DNA of 64,000 bases from Sporomusa acidovorans (GCF_900101845.1 NZ_FNAM01000022.1:30129-94128), one strand, 5' to 3'; counted from the stretch's first letter, positions 51,312 to 59,681 are shown. Notes: generated by a model not told the origin, from the sequence alone. Program-made: numbers and translations.

Positions 51312-52066
51312 TTTTAGTAGTAGATGGGGTGGAATTTAGCTATAACGGCCGGCCGGTTTTAAAAACGGTCAGTTTTACGGTTGCTCGGGGCGAGGTTGTT
51401 TCTATTCTGGGCAACAACGGCGCCGGTAAGTCCACTCTGCTCAAATGTATGAACAGAATATTGAATCCCCACAAAGGCGCGGTTCTAATTGAAAGCGACG
51501 CCCTTAGCCGGCTTAGTCGACTGGAGATCGCCAGGAGAGTGGGCTACGTGGCGCAAAAGTATGAAAGCAGTCGCTTTACGGTTATGGACGCCGTATTGCT
51601 GGGGCGCAAGCCCCACATAAAATGGGAGGCCAAACTCAGGGATATGGAAATTGTCCAGCGTGCCCTGAAAAATCTTGGCTTGACGGAGTATGCTATGCGC
51701 TATTTGGACGAATTGAGCGGCGGGGAACTACAAAAGGTAGTTATTGCCCGAGCGTTGGCCCAGGAACCAAGAGTACTTTTGCTTGATGAACCTACCAGTA
51801 ACCTGGATTTAAAAAATCAACTGGAAGTCCTAAGCACTGTCAGAAAGACAGCACATGAGCAAAATATTGCCGTACTTGTTGTGCTGCACGACCTTAACCT
51901 GGCTTTGCGTTTTTCGGATAAATTCCTGCTTTTGCAAGATGGAACCACCTTTGCCTGCGGTGGAGTGGAAGTTATGAGCCCGGAAAATATCGCTAGTGTA
52001 TACGGAGTTCCGGTGGCAGTAGAAAAATTAGGTGGAGTTCCGGTGGTCATACCTTTTCCTGGTTAA
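51308..52066 (+). CDS. FepC/BtuD-type ABC transporter ATPase
   Basis: A 252-residue ATPase: Walker A GNNGAGKST (about 35-43), Q-loop YVAQKYESSRFTVMD, signature LSGGELQKV, Walker B VLLLDEPTSNLD and switch LHDLNL. It completes the binding protein-permease-ATPase set and overlaps the permease gene. It resembles the ATPase at 14633. Confidence 0.94.
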   Translation: MILVVDGVEFSYNGRPVLKTVSFTVARGEVVSILGNNGAGKSTLLKCMNRILNPHKGAVLIESDALSRLSRLEIARRVGYVAQKYESSRFTVMDAVLLGRKPHIKWEAKLRDMEIVQRALKNLGLTEYAMRYLDELSGGELQKVVIARALAQEPRVLLLDEPTSNLDLKNQLEVLSTVRKTAHEQNIAVLVVLHDLNLALRFSDKFLLLQDGTTFACGGVEVMSPENIASVYGVPVAVEKLGGVPVVIPFPG

Positions 52067-52189
52067 ACGGCGCACGTTGGTTCCGGCGTGTGTGATTGTG
52101 ATAAGGGTGTCAGTTTCTATATCTCTATTATCGGGAAAGGGTGAGACTCACTTAGGGTTGTTGCAATGAATTAAAGGGGGAGAGAAAAT

Positions 52190-53557
52190 ATGAGGAAAGC
52201 AATGATTCTGACATTAATTCTAGCATGTTTGCTGAGTATTGGCGGCGTAGCCTTGGCGGCAAATTTTACGGATGTGCCTGCCAAACACTGGGCATATGAT
52301 GCTGTGGGTCAACTGTATAAAGCCGGCTTGATTGACGGTTACGGCGACGGTACTTTTCGCGGGGACAAGCCGTTAACACGTTATGAGTTTGCGTTCGTTA
52401 CGGCCAGGGCCTTGGAAAACTATCATAAAGCCAATGTTGAGCAAAGAGCGTTGTTGGATAAACTGTCGGTTGAATTTGCCACAGAGCTGAACAACATCGG
52501 CGTCCGGTTGACCAAACTGGAGAAAAACCAACCGAACATCAAGTTTACCGGGAGTTTGCGGGTACGATATAATATAACCGACTATACGGCTCCGTCTACA
52601 AAAACCAGTGATGTTTACGGTCAATATAATTTACGTCTTGAAGCGGCGGCCAAAGTGGACGATAATACGACCTTCAACGCCCGGTTTATGTCCAAAGTAC
52701 CGGACAAAAAAAATCTTAATTTTAATATCTGGCAAAAATTTGGCGAAGCCGGTCAAAGTACGGAAACCGGTACCAGCACGTATGGCAATGCTGCTATTGA
52801 CCGCGCCTATTTTCAAACTAAAATTGGCACAGTCAATGCGGCTGTCGGCCGCCAGCCGTTAAAAGTCGACGATCTGAATTTCCTGTTTGCGGGTGAGATA
52901 TTCAACTATGACGGTGTTAAGGCCAATTTCAAGATTGACAATCTAAAAGTTGCGCTTACATATGGCCGGTTTATCAAAGGAGCAAACTATCTCGATGCCA
53001 GGAAAAATGACATTACTCAATTCAACAATCTTTTTGGCGATCTTGATGTGAGAGGTGCGGATGTCCGTTCCAACCTGGGCAAGTTAAAGTGGGCTCTCAG
53101 CTATTATAATTTTAAAAATCCCGAACGTAATCTGGATGCTTTGAAGTGGAGCATTGCCAACCTTGAGTATGATTTTGACAACAGGTTCAGCCTGACAGGC
53201 CAGCTTTCTCATAATGCAGGTGTTAACTTCGGTACTGCCGGCGGCGGACGGAACATGTATGTACTGAAAGCAAAATACGGCAATCAGACCTTGGGTAAGA
53301 AAGGCGACAACAATATTGTTGTCCAGTATGTAAACGCCCAAGCTAATTCGGTCTTTAACCGTTTGACCAACCTTCCTGCTAATAGCGGTATGCTTTTGCC
53401 GGATGTAGTTGACTACAAGGAGTATATTTATCAGTACAATTACGCTTTTAGCAAAAACTTTACCTCTACGCTGGAATATGCCAAAGTCCAGGCTGCTAGC
53501 AACAAAGATAACAACGATAAGAACCAGTTCAGGTTTATTACCAGCGTGTTCTTTTAA
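52190..53557 (+). CDS. SLH-domain outer-membrane porin (OmpM-type)
   Basis: A 455-residue outer-membrane protein: signal peptide (1-24, ending LALA), one S-layer homology domain (about 25-85, FTDVPAKHWAYDAVGQLYKAGL, GYGDGTFRGDKPLTRYEFA), a short coiled-coil (ALLDKLSVEFATELNNIGVRLTKLEKN) and a beta-barrel ending FRFITSVFF. In Negativicutes such proteins tether the outer membrane to modified peptidoglycan through the SLH domain and act as porins. GGGGGAG precedes ATG 52190. It is followed by its own terminator; whether it is cotranscribed with the importer is not clear. Confidence 0.92.
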   Translation: MRKAMILTLILACLLSIGGVALAANFTDVPAKHWAYDAVGQLYKAGLIDGYGDGTFRGDKPLTRYEFAFVTARALENYHKANVEQRALLDKLSVEFATELNNIGVRLTKLEKNQPNIKFTGSLRVRYNITDYTAPSTKTSDVYGQYNLRLEAAAKVDDNTTFNARFMSKVPDKKNLNFNIWQKFGEAGQSTETGTSTYGNAAIDRAYFQTKIGTVNAAVGRQPLKVDDLNFLFAGEIFNYDGVKANFKIDNLKVALTYGRFIKGANYLDARKNDITQFNNLFGDLDVRGADVRSNLGKLKWALSYYNFKNPERNLDALKWSIANLEYDFDNRFSLTGQLSHNAGVNFGTAGGGRNMYVLKAKYGNQTLGKKGDNNIVVQYVNAQANSVFNRLTNLPANSGMLLPDVVDYKEYIYQYNYAFSKNFTSTLEYAKVQAASNKDNNDKNQFRFITSVFF

Positions 53558-53628
53558 GGGATAGGTGAAGGTATGGACCAGTTGTGTGTAATTGGTACGT
53601 AAGGGTGAATCATAGCCCAATAAAAAAG

Positions 53629-53674
53629 TATAAGCCGCTAATCCTTTGTTTTATAAGGGGGTTAGCGGCTTTAT
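53629..53674 (+). terminator. Terminator after the SLH porin gene
   Basis: ATAAGCCGCTAA and TTAGCGGCTTTAT form a long stem (53629-53640 with 53662-53674) followed by a moderately T-rich stretch. Confidence 0.82.
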
Positions 53675-53772
53675 ATGTTGCTTTTTCATGTGAGAGTTTG
53701 ATAAAAAATCAATATGGGTCGATGGTTGCCCTTATTCGTCCATATCAATTACGGCGACGATAGCCGTAATTT

Positions 53773-54375
53773 CTACCACCCCCGCGTGTACTCTTCGTTG
53801 CACGACAAACACGCGATCTTCCCGTTCTTTAAGCGGGCGCGAGGCTCCATTACCTCTTCGCCACAGAAGTCGCAGGTTACCGACTTGAATATTCTTGCCG
53901 GGTGCGGTAAAGGCATTTCTACCAAATCTACTTTAAATAAGCTGTCGGTCGCTTTTGCTAGGAGTTGTTGACTTATCGCCTGCTGCATTGCTTGGAATTC
54001 CCTGATCTGCTCGTCGGAGGCTTGGCCGCTGAAAACAGCGGCCCGTAAATTTTCCTGGTGGGTAAATACATTTGCCTTCAGGGCTACCCGTACTGCTTTA
54101 TCTTGCTTGCGGCTGGCAATGGTATAGACTTGTTTGCCATAATCCTTATAAATAAGATTGCCTTTCCCAATAGTACAGCCGAGTAATGACTGTACAGCGT
54201 CGACACCGCAGGCATCGGTCTCGACAATGGCGATTAATTCTTCATCTTCGGCGCGCTCTGCCTGCAGCTTTTCCATGGCTGCCTTGGCCGCCCTGTAGCC
54301 GATAGCCAGGCCGGGACAAAAATGTCCGTGAAAATCAATGGCCTTTTGTAAATCTTGCGGATAGTTCTGATCCAT
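53773..54375 (-). CDS. FmdE family protein with C-terminal zinc-finger-like module
   Basis: A 200-residue cytoplasmic protein. The FmdE domain (about 1-150) shows the conserved IDFHGHFCPGLAIGYRAA and TDACGVDAVQSLLGCTIGKGNL motifs, with His and Cys residues suited to metal binding. The C-terminus is a four-cysteine treble-clef-like module (CDFCGEE, CLSCNEEYTRGW). FmdE was first noted next to molybdenum formylmethanofuran dehydrogenase genes; its exact function is unknown to me. ATG 54375 with AGGGAGG is chosen. The leader upstream is of the TGAA-loop type. Confidence 0.88.
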   Translation of the reverse strand: MDQNYPQDLQKAIDFHGHFCPGLAIGYRAAKAAMEKLQAERAEDEELIAIVETDACGVDAVQSLLGCTIGKGNLIYKDYGKQVYTIASRKQDKAVRVALKANVFTHQENLRAAVFSGQASDEQIREFQAMQQAISQQLLAKATDSLFKVDLVEMPLPHPARIFKSVTCDFCGEEVMEPRARLKNGKIACLSCNEEYTRGW

Positions 54376-54472
54376 ATGAATAAATACCTCCCTAAGATTA
54401 TTCTTTATCGCCAACAATAGCCTACTTAGAACAGCTTCTGGATCACTCGGGTATTTCCACGGTTCTTCCAAG

Positions 54473-54535
54473 ATAATAAAAAATGAAACGCCAAAAGAGC
54501 TTGTCTCCTTCAGGTTTCATACCAGGTAATTGTAT
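54473..54535 (-). terminator. Leader terminator with GGT-ATGAA-ACC motif before fmdE-like gene
   Basis: On the minus strand ATGAAAC (54520-54514) pairs with GTTTCAT in the 3' arm, and ATTTTTTATT follows. The 5' strand can fold as GGT-ATGAA-ACC (54523-54513), where the closing pair is T-A instead of T-G as elsewhere, a compensatory difference. About 100 bp separate it from the gene; they hold no other feature. Confidence 0.7.
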
Positions 54536-54574
54536 CAAGTATAATGTTTTTAAAATTTACGGTATCAAGGCGGC

Positions 54575-54634
54575 GGAAATCTTCAAAATTTCCATTACTA
54601 GTAATAATATAGCTTTTTAGGATTTTTTTGTCAA
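54575..54634 (-). promoter_or_regulatory. Consensus promoter and TTGAA-loop hairpin upstream of fmdE-like gene
   Basis: On the minus strand TTGACA (54634-54629) and TATATT (54611-54606) have a 17-bp spacer. The hairpin GGAAATT/GATTTCC with loop TTGAA (54593-54575) begins 13 nt after the -10. Confidence 0.75.
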
Positions 54635-54650
54635 TTATTAATCCAATATA

Positions 54651-54908
54651 TTGCAGAAAAATTACGGATATGCTGAAATAATTTTCACTATCGCCGATCA
54701 TACGGGCAATCATGGCTTTCCTCCCCCTTTTGTCCATTACTTTCGCGGTCCTGGCTATCTGCGCATGAGTTTACTGTTCGATACTTTAATATGGAAGGAT
54801 GATAAAGGTTATATTCCTGCGTTAGCGGAAAGCTGGGAATATAATCAAGAGGAAAACTCTTACCTCTTTCATTTCCCCAAAAGGGCCACCTGGCATGATG
54901 GTCAATGA
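54651..54908 (+). pseudogene. N-terminal fragment of a family 5 ABC substrate-binding protein gene
   Basis: The frame encodes GNHGFPPPFVHYFRGPGYLRM, then LLFDTLIWKDDKGYIPALAESW and SYLFHFPKRATWHDGQ, the start of the mature NikA/OppA fold, and then stops. It lacks a signal sequence and more than 400 C-terminal residues. It marks the loss of another importer next to the FmdE genes. Confidence 0.8.
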
Positions 54909-54937
54909 TCAAAGAGAAAAAAATCACAAAATATATA

Positions 54938-54997
54938 TTTACAAAAATTCCTGAAAATGCTAAGATTTGACATAGAAAGCGAATTTTGAAAATTTGC
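54938..54997 (+). promoter_or_regulatory. Promoter and TTGAA-loop hairpin of the FmdE-fragment/methyltransferase/receptor operon
   Basis: TTTACA (54938-54943) and TAAGAT (54961-54966) have a 17-bp spacer. The hairpin GCGAATT/AATTTGC with loop TTGAA (54979-54997) starts 13 nt after the -10. A further small stem GTGAC-TGAT-GTCAC follows near 55002. Confidence 0.68.
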
Positions 54998-55060
54998 AGA
55001 TGTGACTGATGTCACGTTACCGGTTAAAACATAAGCCTAACAGCATAGACGACAAAAATC

Positions 55061-55112
55061 TGGTATGAGGCCATTAGAGCAAAAGAATGCTCAGGTTTCA
55101 TACTTTTTTTGT
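55061..55112 (+). terminator. Leader terminator with GGT-ATGAG-GCC motif
   Basis: GGTATGAGGCC (55062-55072) pairs with GGTTTCATAC (near 55095-55104), with GAGC/GCTC inside, followed by seven T. The loop variant ATGAG is unique here. It lies 40 bp before the next start codon. Confidence 0.78.
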
Positions 55113-55152
55113 CCAAAAATGTTGTTAGCAAACTATTTTGCGGGAGGGTACA

Positions 55153-55293
55153 ATGAACAAACAGCAATGGGACAAGTGTGTGGAATTTCACGGGCACGAG
55201 TGTCCGGGTCTGGCTATTGGCTTCAAAGCCTGTGAAGCGGTTAGGGAAAAACTGGGGATTACATTGTTTGAAGAATATAGCCAAGGCTGGTGA
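55153..55293 (+). pseudogene. FmdE gene with large internal deletion (46 codons)
   Basis: After GGGAGGG the frame gives KCVEFHGHECPGLAIGFKA, the N-terminus of an FmdE protein, and then jumps at about residue 38 to FEEYSQGW, equivalent to the very C-terminus of the FmdE at 53773 (NEEYTRGW). About 150 residues between are missing while the frame is kept. It may still be translated as a 46-residue peptide; it is 3 bp upstream of the methyltransferase start. Confidence 0.8.
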
Positions 55294-55296
55294 CTT

Positions 55297-56127
55297 ATGA
55301 ATATTGAATATTTTACTGCAGCATGGAAAAAAGATCTGTCTGAATTACAAGAAACCCAACAATTCTGGAATATGCGGGCCGATGATTTTAATAGCCAGCA
55401 TGGCAGCAATCAAGGCGGCAAACGGCGGCAGCAGGTTGTTGAGTTCTTAGCAAGCCGGGATATGCTGCCTGCTAATGCGGAAGTTCTTGATATTGGCTGC
55501 GGTCCGGGCAGATATTCTATTGAATTTGCCCACAGAGCCCAGCGGGTAACAGGAATTGACATTTCGCCCAAAATGCTCGAATATGCCGGCGAGAATGCCC
55601 GGCGGCACAAGCTGGATAACATATTGTTCAAACTGTCACCATGGGAAACTCTCAATCTGGAGGAGTTCGGCTGGCAGGAAAAGTATGACCTGGTTTTTGC
55701 TTCCATGTGCCCGGGCATCAGCAGTGCCGACAGTTTGCTGAAAATGTGCCAGGCCAGCAAAAGTGCCTGCTTTCTCAGCGGTTTTGTCGAGCGTCAGGAT
55801 GACCTGCGGGACAAGCTGCATCAGGAGGTATATGGCAAAGAGCCTGACCATCGCTGGGGCAGAAATATCTATTATGCCGTTAATGTACTGTGGCTGTCAG
55901 GCTATTATCCGGAAATAACGTATCAAGATAGTGAGTTTGATCATGTCTGGCCGCTGGATAAAGCCATCGAACTGTACCGCCATCAATTAAAGCGCATGAC
56001 AAAATCAAGCCAGGTAACTGGTGATGTTGATGAAAAAATTGCCGGGTTTCTGGGCCGTGTCGCGGTTGATGGGATTGTTTCCGAAAAAGTACAGTCCAAA
56101 ATTGCCTGGTTATGCTGGAAAGTATAA
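55297..56127 (+). CDS. Class I SAM-dependent methyltransferase
   Basis: A 276-residue methyltransferase with motif I VLDIGCGPGRYSIEF (about 62-76), post-I strand VTGIDISPKMLEYAGENARRH, and a motif-IV-like YDLVFASMCPGI. A long C-terminal region contains RWGRNIYYAVNVLWLSGYYPEI. It follows an FmdE remnant and overlaps the frame preceding a TonB receptor. It is not closely similar to the methyltransferase at 9518 beyond the core fold. The acceptor is unknown. Confidence 0.86.
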   Translation: MNIEYFTAAWKKDLSELQETQQFWNMRADDFNSQHGSNQGGKRRQQVVEFLASRDMLPANAEVLDIGCGPGRYSIEFAHRAQRVTGIDISPKMLEYAGENARRHKLDNILFKLSPWETLNLEEFGWQEKYDLVFASMCPGISSADSLLKMCQASKSACFLSGFVERQDDLRDKLHQEVYGKEPDHRWGRNIYYAVNVLWLSGYYPEITYQDSEFDHVWPLDKAIELYRHQLKRMTKSSQVTGDVDEKIAGFLGRVAVDGIVSEKVQSKIAWLCWKV

Positions 56128-56156
56128 GTTCTGAAATTGGTAATGGGGCTGAGAGA

Positions 56157-58181
56157 ATGAGTAAAAAAGGGAAGTCGCTGTTACTGTCAATGGTGATGCT
56201 GCTGCAGGTTTCTCCATTAGTCTACGCAGATGAAACCACGCCTGATTTTGCTTTGGAAACCATTGTGGTTACAGACAGTAAAATTGTTGGTGAAGGCGAG
56301 ACAACCAAAGTAACCTCACTTAATGTCAAAGATAAAATTGATGCCGGACAAATCAATAGTGTTACCGACCTGTTACAAGATGTTGCCGGCATAGTCGTTT
56401 CTACAAACCCGCAATCAGGAACAACGGTTACTATGCGCGGGATGACCAATGAACGGCTGGTAGTGGCGATTAACGGAAATATCATTGAAAACCAGGGGGG
56501 CCTATACCGGGGACGGGCCTTGGAATGGGATTCGCTGCCAGTCAGTAATGTCAAAAAAATAGAAATCATCCGTGGCGCCAGCTCGGCTCAATATGGCGGA
56601 ACCTGGGGCGGGGTTATCAATATTGTGACAACCGATACGCCGGGAGAAAACAAAACCTATCTCAAATCCAGCGTGGGCAGTTATGGTGACAGAAAATATT
56701 CGATAAGCAATCAGGGAACCAGTAAGGATGGGAAAATATCGTGGTCGGTCAGTGCGGATAAAAAAGAAAGTGACGGTTTTTACCGGAATAATTTTAAAAA
56801 CAGCCATGATACAAATTTTAATGTAATTTACCATTTTACTGATAAAAAAAAGTTATCTGTCGCGGTAACCGACAGCTACCGCAAAGAGGGAATTATCGTA
56901 GGGAATAATCAAAATGCCAATAATGAAAATGGCTGGGATTCTGATTATCCGATTGTTCCGGCACAACCAAATACCACCGTAAACAGTCAATATTTAGATG
57001 GCAGTTATCGTAAATTTAATACGCAGAATTATTCCTTGAATTATGCTGATGACAACTGGAAATTGGCTTTATATAAGAATAAGCAGGAAAGGAATGATTG
57101 GCTGCGGTATTCAACATCAACTGATACGGCGGAGTTAACAACCGATAACAGTGGCTACAACTGGCAGCAAAGCCGGCAGTTGGGCAATCATATGTTAACA
57201 ACCGGTTTTGATTATCGAAAACTAAAATTTAAGGTAAATACCAGCAGTCCAAGTTCTTTGGAAGCGGAAATCAACGGTTACTTTGTTCAGGATAACTGGC
57301 AGCTAAATAAAAAAATACTGCTGGGATTGGGTTTGCGTTATGATCAGTATCAGTCAAATAATCTGCTGACTTCCAAAGAATATTCGGATACATCGCAATT
57401 AAGTCCTAAACTAAATCTGACCTATCAAATTACTTCCAAGGAAGCCGTATATGCCAGCGCCAGTAGGGTATTCAGACCGCCAACCGTATCTGACTATGTA
57501 AGGTGGCAAATGAATTACACACCAAGCAAGATAAGCAATTCTAATTATACAAAGTATATAACCTATAATAGCTTGAGCTGGACACTGGCAGATTGGCAAA
57601 AGACGATCGGAGAATTGGATACGGAAAATGGTATGGCTTATGAATTAGGGTGGAAAAAACAATTTAATGATAAATTTGGTGCGAAAGTTACAGGCTTTTT
57701 CAATGATATTGATAATTATGTAACTACTTACATGAGCTCCGGCATCACTTCAGGTCCCCCTACTTACAATATTGATAATGCTAAAATCAAAGGCGTGGAA
57801 ATAGCTACCGACTATCAGTTTTCAAAAACGCTGGGAATGGTATTTAACTACACGAATCAACATTCCCGCAAAAGTGGCGATCCGTTAGACCCTGCAGGCA
57901 CCGAAGTTACCACACTGCCGAGAGAAACCCTGAATCTGGGATTGCGCTATAATAATCATCAGGGCTTCCGGGCTTCACTGGATGGACAGAGAATCAAAAC
58001 AGTAGATACAGCAGATACGGCAGGTTATACCTTGGTTAACTTAGGGATGTCGTATACCACCAAGAATGAGCAGACAATTGCCCTGGCAGTCAACAACCTG
58101 TTTGATGTTGATTATGAGCAAACAGCAGGTATCCCGATGATGGGCAGAAACTACAGCCTGTCCTATCAAATTGGCTTCTAA
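56157..58181 (+). CDS. TonB-dependent outer-membrane receptor
   Basis: A 674-residue receptor: signal peptide (1-24, ending LVYA), TonB-box-like ALETIVVTDSKIV, plug domain (about 55-165, with TMRGMTNERLVVAINGN and AQYGGTWGGVINIVTTD) and a barrel ending LSYQIGF. I start at ATG 56157, which gives a proper signal peptide; an in-frame ATG at 56112 overlaps the methyltransferase. It is followed after 17 bp by an exported FmdE-like protein, so receptor, FmdE and methyltransferase form one unit. Confidence 0.92.
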   Translation: MSKKGKSLLLSMVMLLQVSPLVYADETTPDFALETIVVTDSKIVGEGETTKVTSLNVKDKIDAGQINSVTDLLQDVAGIVVSTNPQSGTTVTMRGMTNERLVVAINGNIIENQGGLYRGRALEWDSLPVSNVKKIEIIRGASSAQYGGTWGGVINIVTTDTPGENKTYLKSSVGSYGDRKYSISNQGTSKDGKISWSVSADKKESDGFYRNNFKNSHDTNFNVIYHFTDKKKLSVAVTDSYRKEGIIVGNNQNANNENGWDSDYPIVPAQPNTTVNSQYLDGSYRKFNTQNYSLNYADDNWKLALYKNKQERNDWLRYSTSTDTAELTTDNSGYNWQQSRQLGNHMLTTGFDYRKLKFKVNTSSPSSLEAEINGYFVQDNWQLNKKILLGLGLRYDQYQSNNLLTSKEYSDTSQLSPKLNLTYQITSKEAVYASASRVFRPPTVSDYVRWQMNYTPSKISNSNYTKYITYNSLSWTLADWQKTIGELDTENGMAYELGWKKQFNDKFGAKVTGFFNDIDNYVTTYMSSGITSGPPTYNIDNAKIKGVEIATDYQFSKTLGMVFNYTNQHSRKSGDPLDPAGTEVTTLPRETLNLGLRYNNHQGFRASLDGQRIKTVDTADTAGYTLVNLGMSYTTKNEQTIALAVNNLFDVDYEQTAGIPMMGRNYSLSYQIGF

Positions 58182-58198
58182 AAAATATAAAAAAGGAG

Positions 58199-59335
58199 TT
58201 GTTACCATGTGTAAGGAAAATTTTCAGTGTACTCCTGGTCCTGTCGTGTCTCTTATGGTCTGCCAACGTAGCCTGGGCCGGTCAGCCTGCGGACAAAGGC
58301 TATCTTTTCTGGAATGCCGTAACTAAAAAGCTGAGTCAGGACGCCTGGAAACTGATGGGGACTAAGCCTGACAATATGATTGTGCTGACAAATGGAAGTT
58401 ATGTAAAGTTTGGACAATATTCTCCCCAAGCAGCCTTAGATGGCTTGAGCAAAGAAACCGGCTGTACAACAGGTAAGGGAACTTTGTTAGAAGTTCATGC
58501 CGCCCGTACGAGTCCGCTTTGGTTTGTCTTGTATGATAAGGACTCAGGTAAAGCCGTATATGGTGTTGTCAATAAAGAAAAGGCAATGGAATTACTGGAT
58601 AAAGGGGTAACAGATCTAAAAGGCGTAACCTCCCCGGAATTGTTTAGCAAAATAGTCTGTGAGAACATTAAAGCCGACTATTTGTTTGCCCATGCGCAGG
58701 CTTGGGATAATAAGATCAAGGAAAAGGTGTTTGACGGTAATGAATTTAGAATTGTAACCATTGTCAATGCCGCAGCCAAAGGCGCACCGGCCGATTTTAT
58801 GAAAGGCGTGCTTTACCATGACCATTTTTGCCCGGGGGTTACCAGTGGCTATCTGCTGGCAAACTTTTTAGAGAGAGAAATGCCGCTGCGCTCGGCCAGC
58901 GATTCTTATTTTATTATTTCTTCTCCTGTCTGGTGTAAGGAAGACGCATTGCAAACACTCCTGAATACTACGCCGGGTAAATCCGGCATGGCGGTTTTGC
59001 CGATGGATAACCAAGCTAAAGGAAAATTGCTGCCGGAAGCCAAGAATTTGGCTGGAATCTATTTCCGCACTGACGGAAAGACCAAAAAGAGTGAGGCTTT
59101 GGTTTTGACTTTCGATTTTGCTAAAGGGGCTGCTTTAAGCGGTTTAGATAAACAACAGAATCTGCCTGAGTGGGAGAAAAAAGTAAAAACAGTTTTGTGG
59201 GAACTCGATAACCTAGACAAACCCGAACTGTTTATTACTGTGTTGAAACGCTTTGAATTGAAAGAGGGGGAAACTCCCATGAGTTATGTTCAACCTGGGG
59301 TAAATCCGTTAGAACGGCTTGGATTAGTGAAATAA
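58199..59335 (+). CDS. Exported FmdE-domain protein with ambiguous start
   Basis: A protein of up to 378 residues with a signal peptide (FSVLLVLSCLLWSANVAWAG) and two FmdE-like regions: GLSKETGCTTGKGTLLEVHA (about 83-102) and LYHDHFCPGVTSGYLLANF (about 206-224) with WCKEDALQTLLNTTPGKSG. It probably acts outside the inner membrane on a metal or cofactor imported by the preceding receptor. The frame begins at TTG 58199, directly against AAAAGGAG, which is too close; the well-spaced ATG 58207 is in another frame and joins this one only if one base near 58213 is removed. Confidence 0.8.
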   Translation: MLPCVRKIFSVLLVLSCLLWSANVAWAGQPADKGYLFWNAVTKKLSQDAWKLMGTKPDNMIVLTNGSYVKFGQYSPQAALDGLSKETGCTTGKGTLLEVHAARTSPLWFVLYDKDSGKAVYGVVNKEKAMELLDKGVTDLKGVTSPELFSKIVCENIKADYLFAHAQAWDNKIKEKVFDGNEFRIVTIVNAAAKGAPADFMKGVLYHDHFCPGVTSGYLLANFLEREMPLRSASDSYFIISSPVWCKEDALQTLLNTTPGKSGMAVLPMDNQAKGKLLPEAKNLAGIYFRTDGKTKKSEALVLTFDFAKGAALSGLDKQQNLPEWEKKVKTVLWELDNLDKPELFITVLKRFELKEGETPMSYVQPGVNPLERLGLVK

Positions 59336-59434
59336 TCAAGAAGTATTTGTAAAGTGGAAAATTTGAGTGACTTTGCTTTATTAACAGAACGTTGTGCTGC
59401 TGGGACCTGGCTGGAATGTTACACTGCAAAATTT

Positions 59435-59484
59435 ATCACTGCAAGCCATTGCAACTTATGCAATGGCTTGCAGTGATTTTTTTC
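59435..59484 (+). terminator. Strong intrinsic terminator (19-bp perfect stem)
   Basis: ATCACTGCAAGCCATTGCA (59435-59453) and its exact complement (59459-59477) enclose a 5-nt loop and run into TTTTTTT. It ends the FmdE/receptor unit and isolates the next operon. The surrounding 59336-59569 shows no gene. Confidence 0.95.
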
Positions 59485-59569
59485 TAAGCAAAAATTACAA
59501 CCTTTTGTGGAATATTGAGCAAAGCTTGTTAGCGGAGTAATTGCCTATATATTTATCCAAAGTTCTTTG

Positions 59570-59585
59570 TGGCACATTTTTTGCT
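59570..59585 (+). promoter_or_regulatory. Sigma-54 (-24/-12) promoter
   Basis: TGGCAC (59570-59575), 5 bp, TTGCT (59581-59585) matches the sigma-54 consensus TGGCAC-N5-TTGCW exactly. It lies about 97 bp upstream of the permease start with no terminator between. An enhancer-binding activator is required by this class; none is encoded in the window. Confidence 0.88.
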
Positions 59586-59627
59586 ACTAAGTAGAATGAA
59601 TGATTGCCATTTTATAGGAGGGGTATT

Positions 59628-59639
59628 ATGAAATTCTAA
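59628..59639 (+). other. Three-codon mini-frame (MKF stop) with strong ribosome-binding site
   Basis: AGGAGGGG (59617-59624) stands 4-6 nt before ATG AAA TTC TAA. A second AGGAGGGG leads into the permease gene 43 bp later. It may be a leader mini-gene or a decayed duplicate of the translation start. Confidence 0.3.
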
Positions 59640-59681
59640 ACAAAAATATCTCAATTTTCTAATAATAAAGGAGGGGACAAA

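Noticed and set aside
54376..54471. N-terminal extension of the FmdE protein upstream of 54375
   Set aside because: The frame stays open but begins in leader RNA next to the terminator and lacks a ribosome-binding site; ATG 54375 has AGGGAGG.
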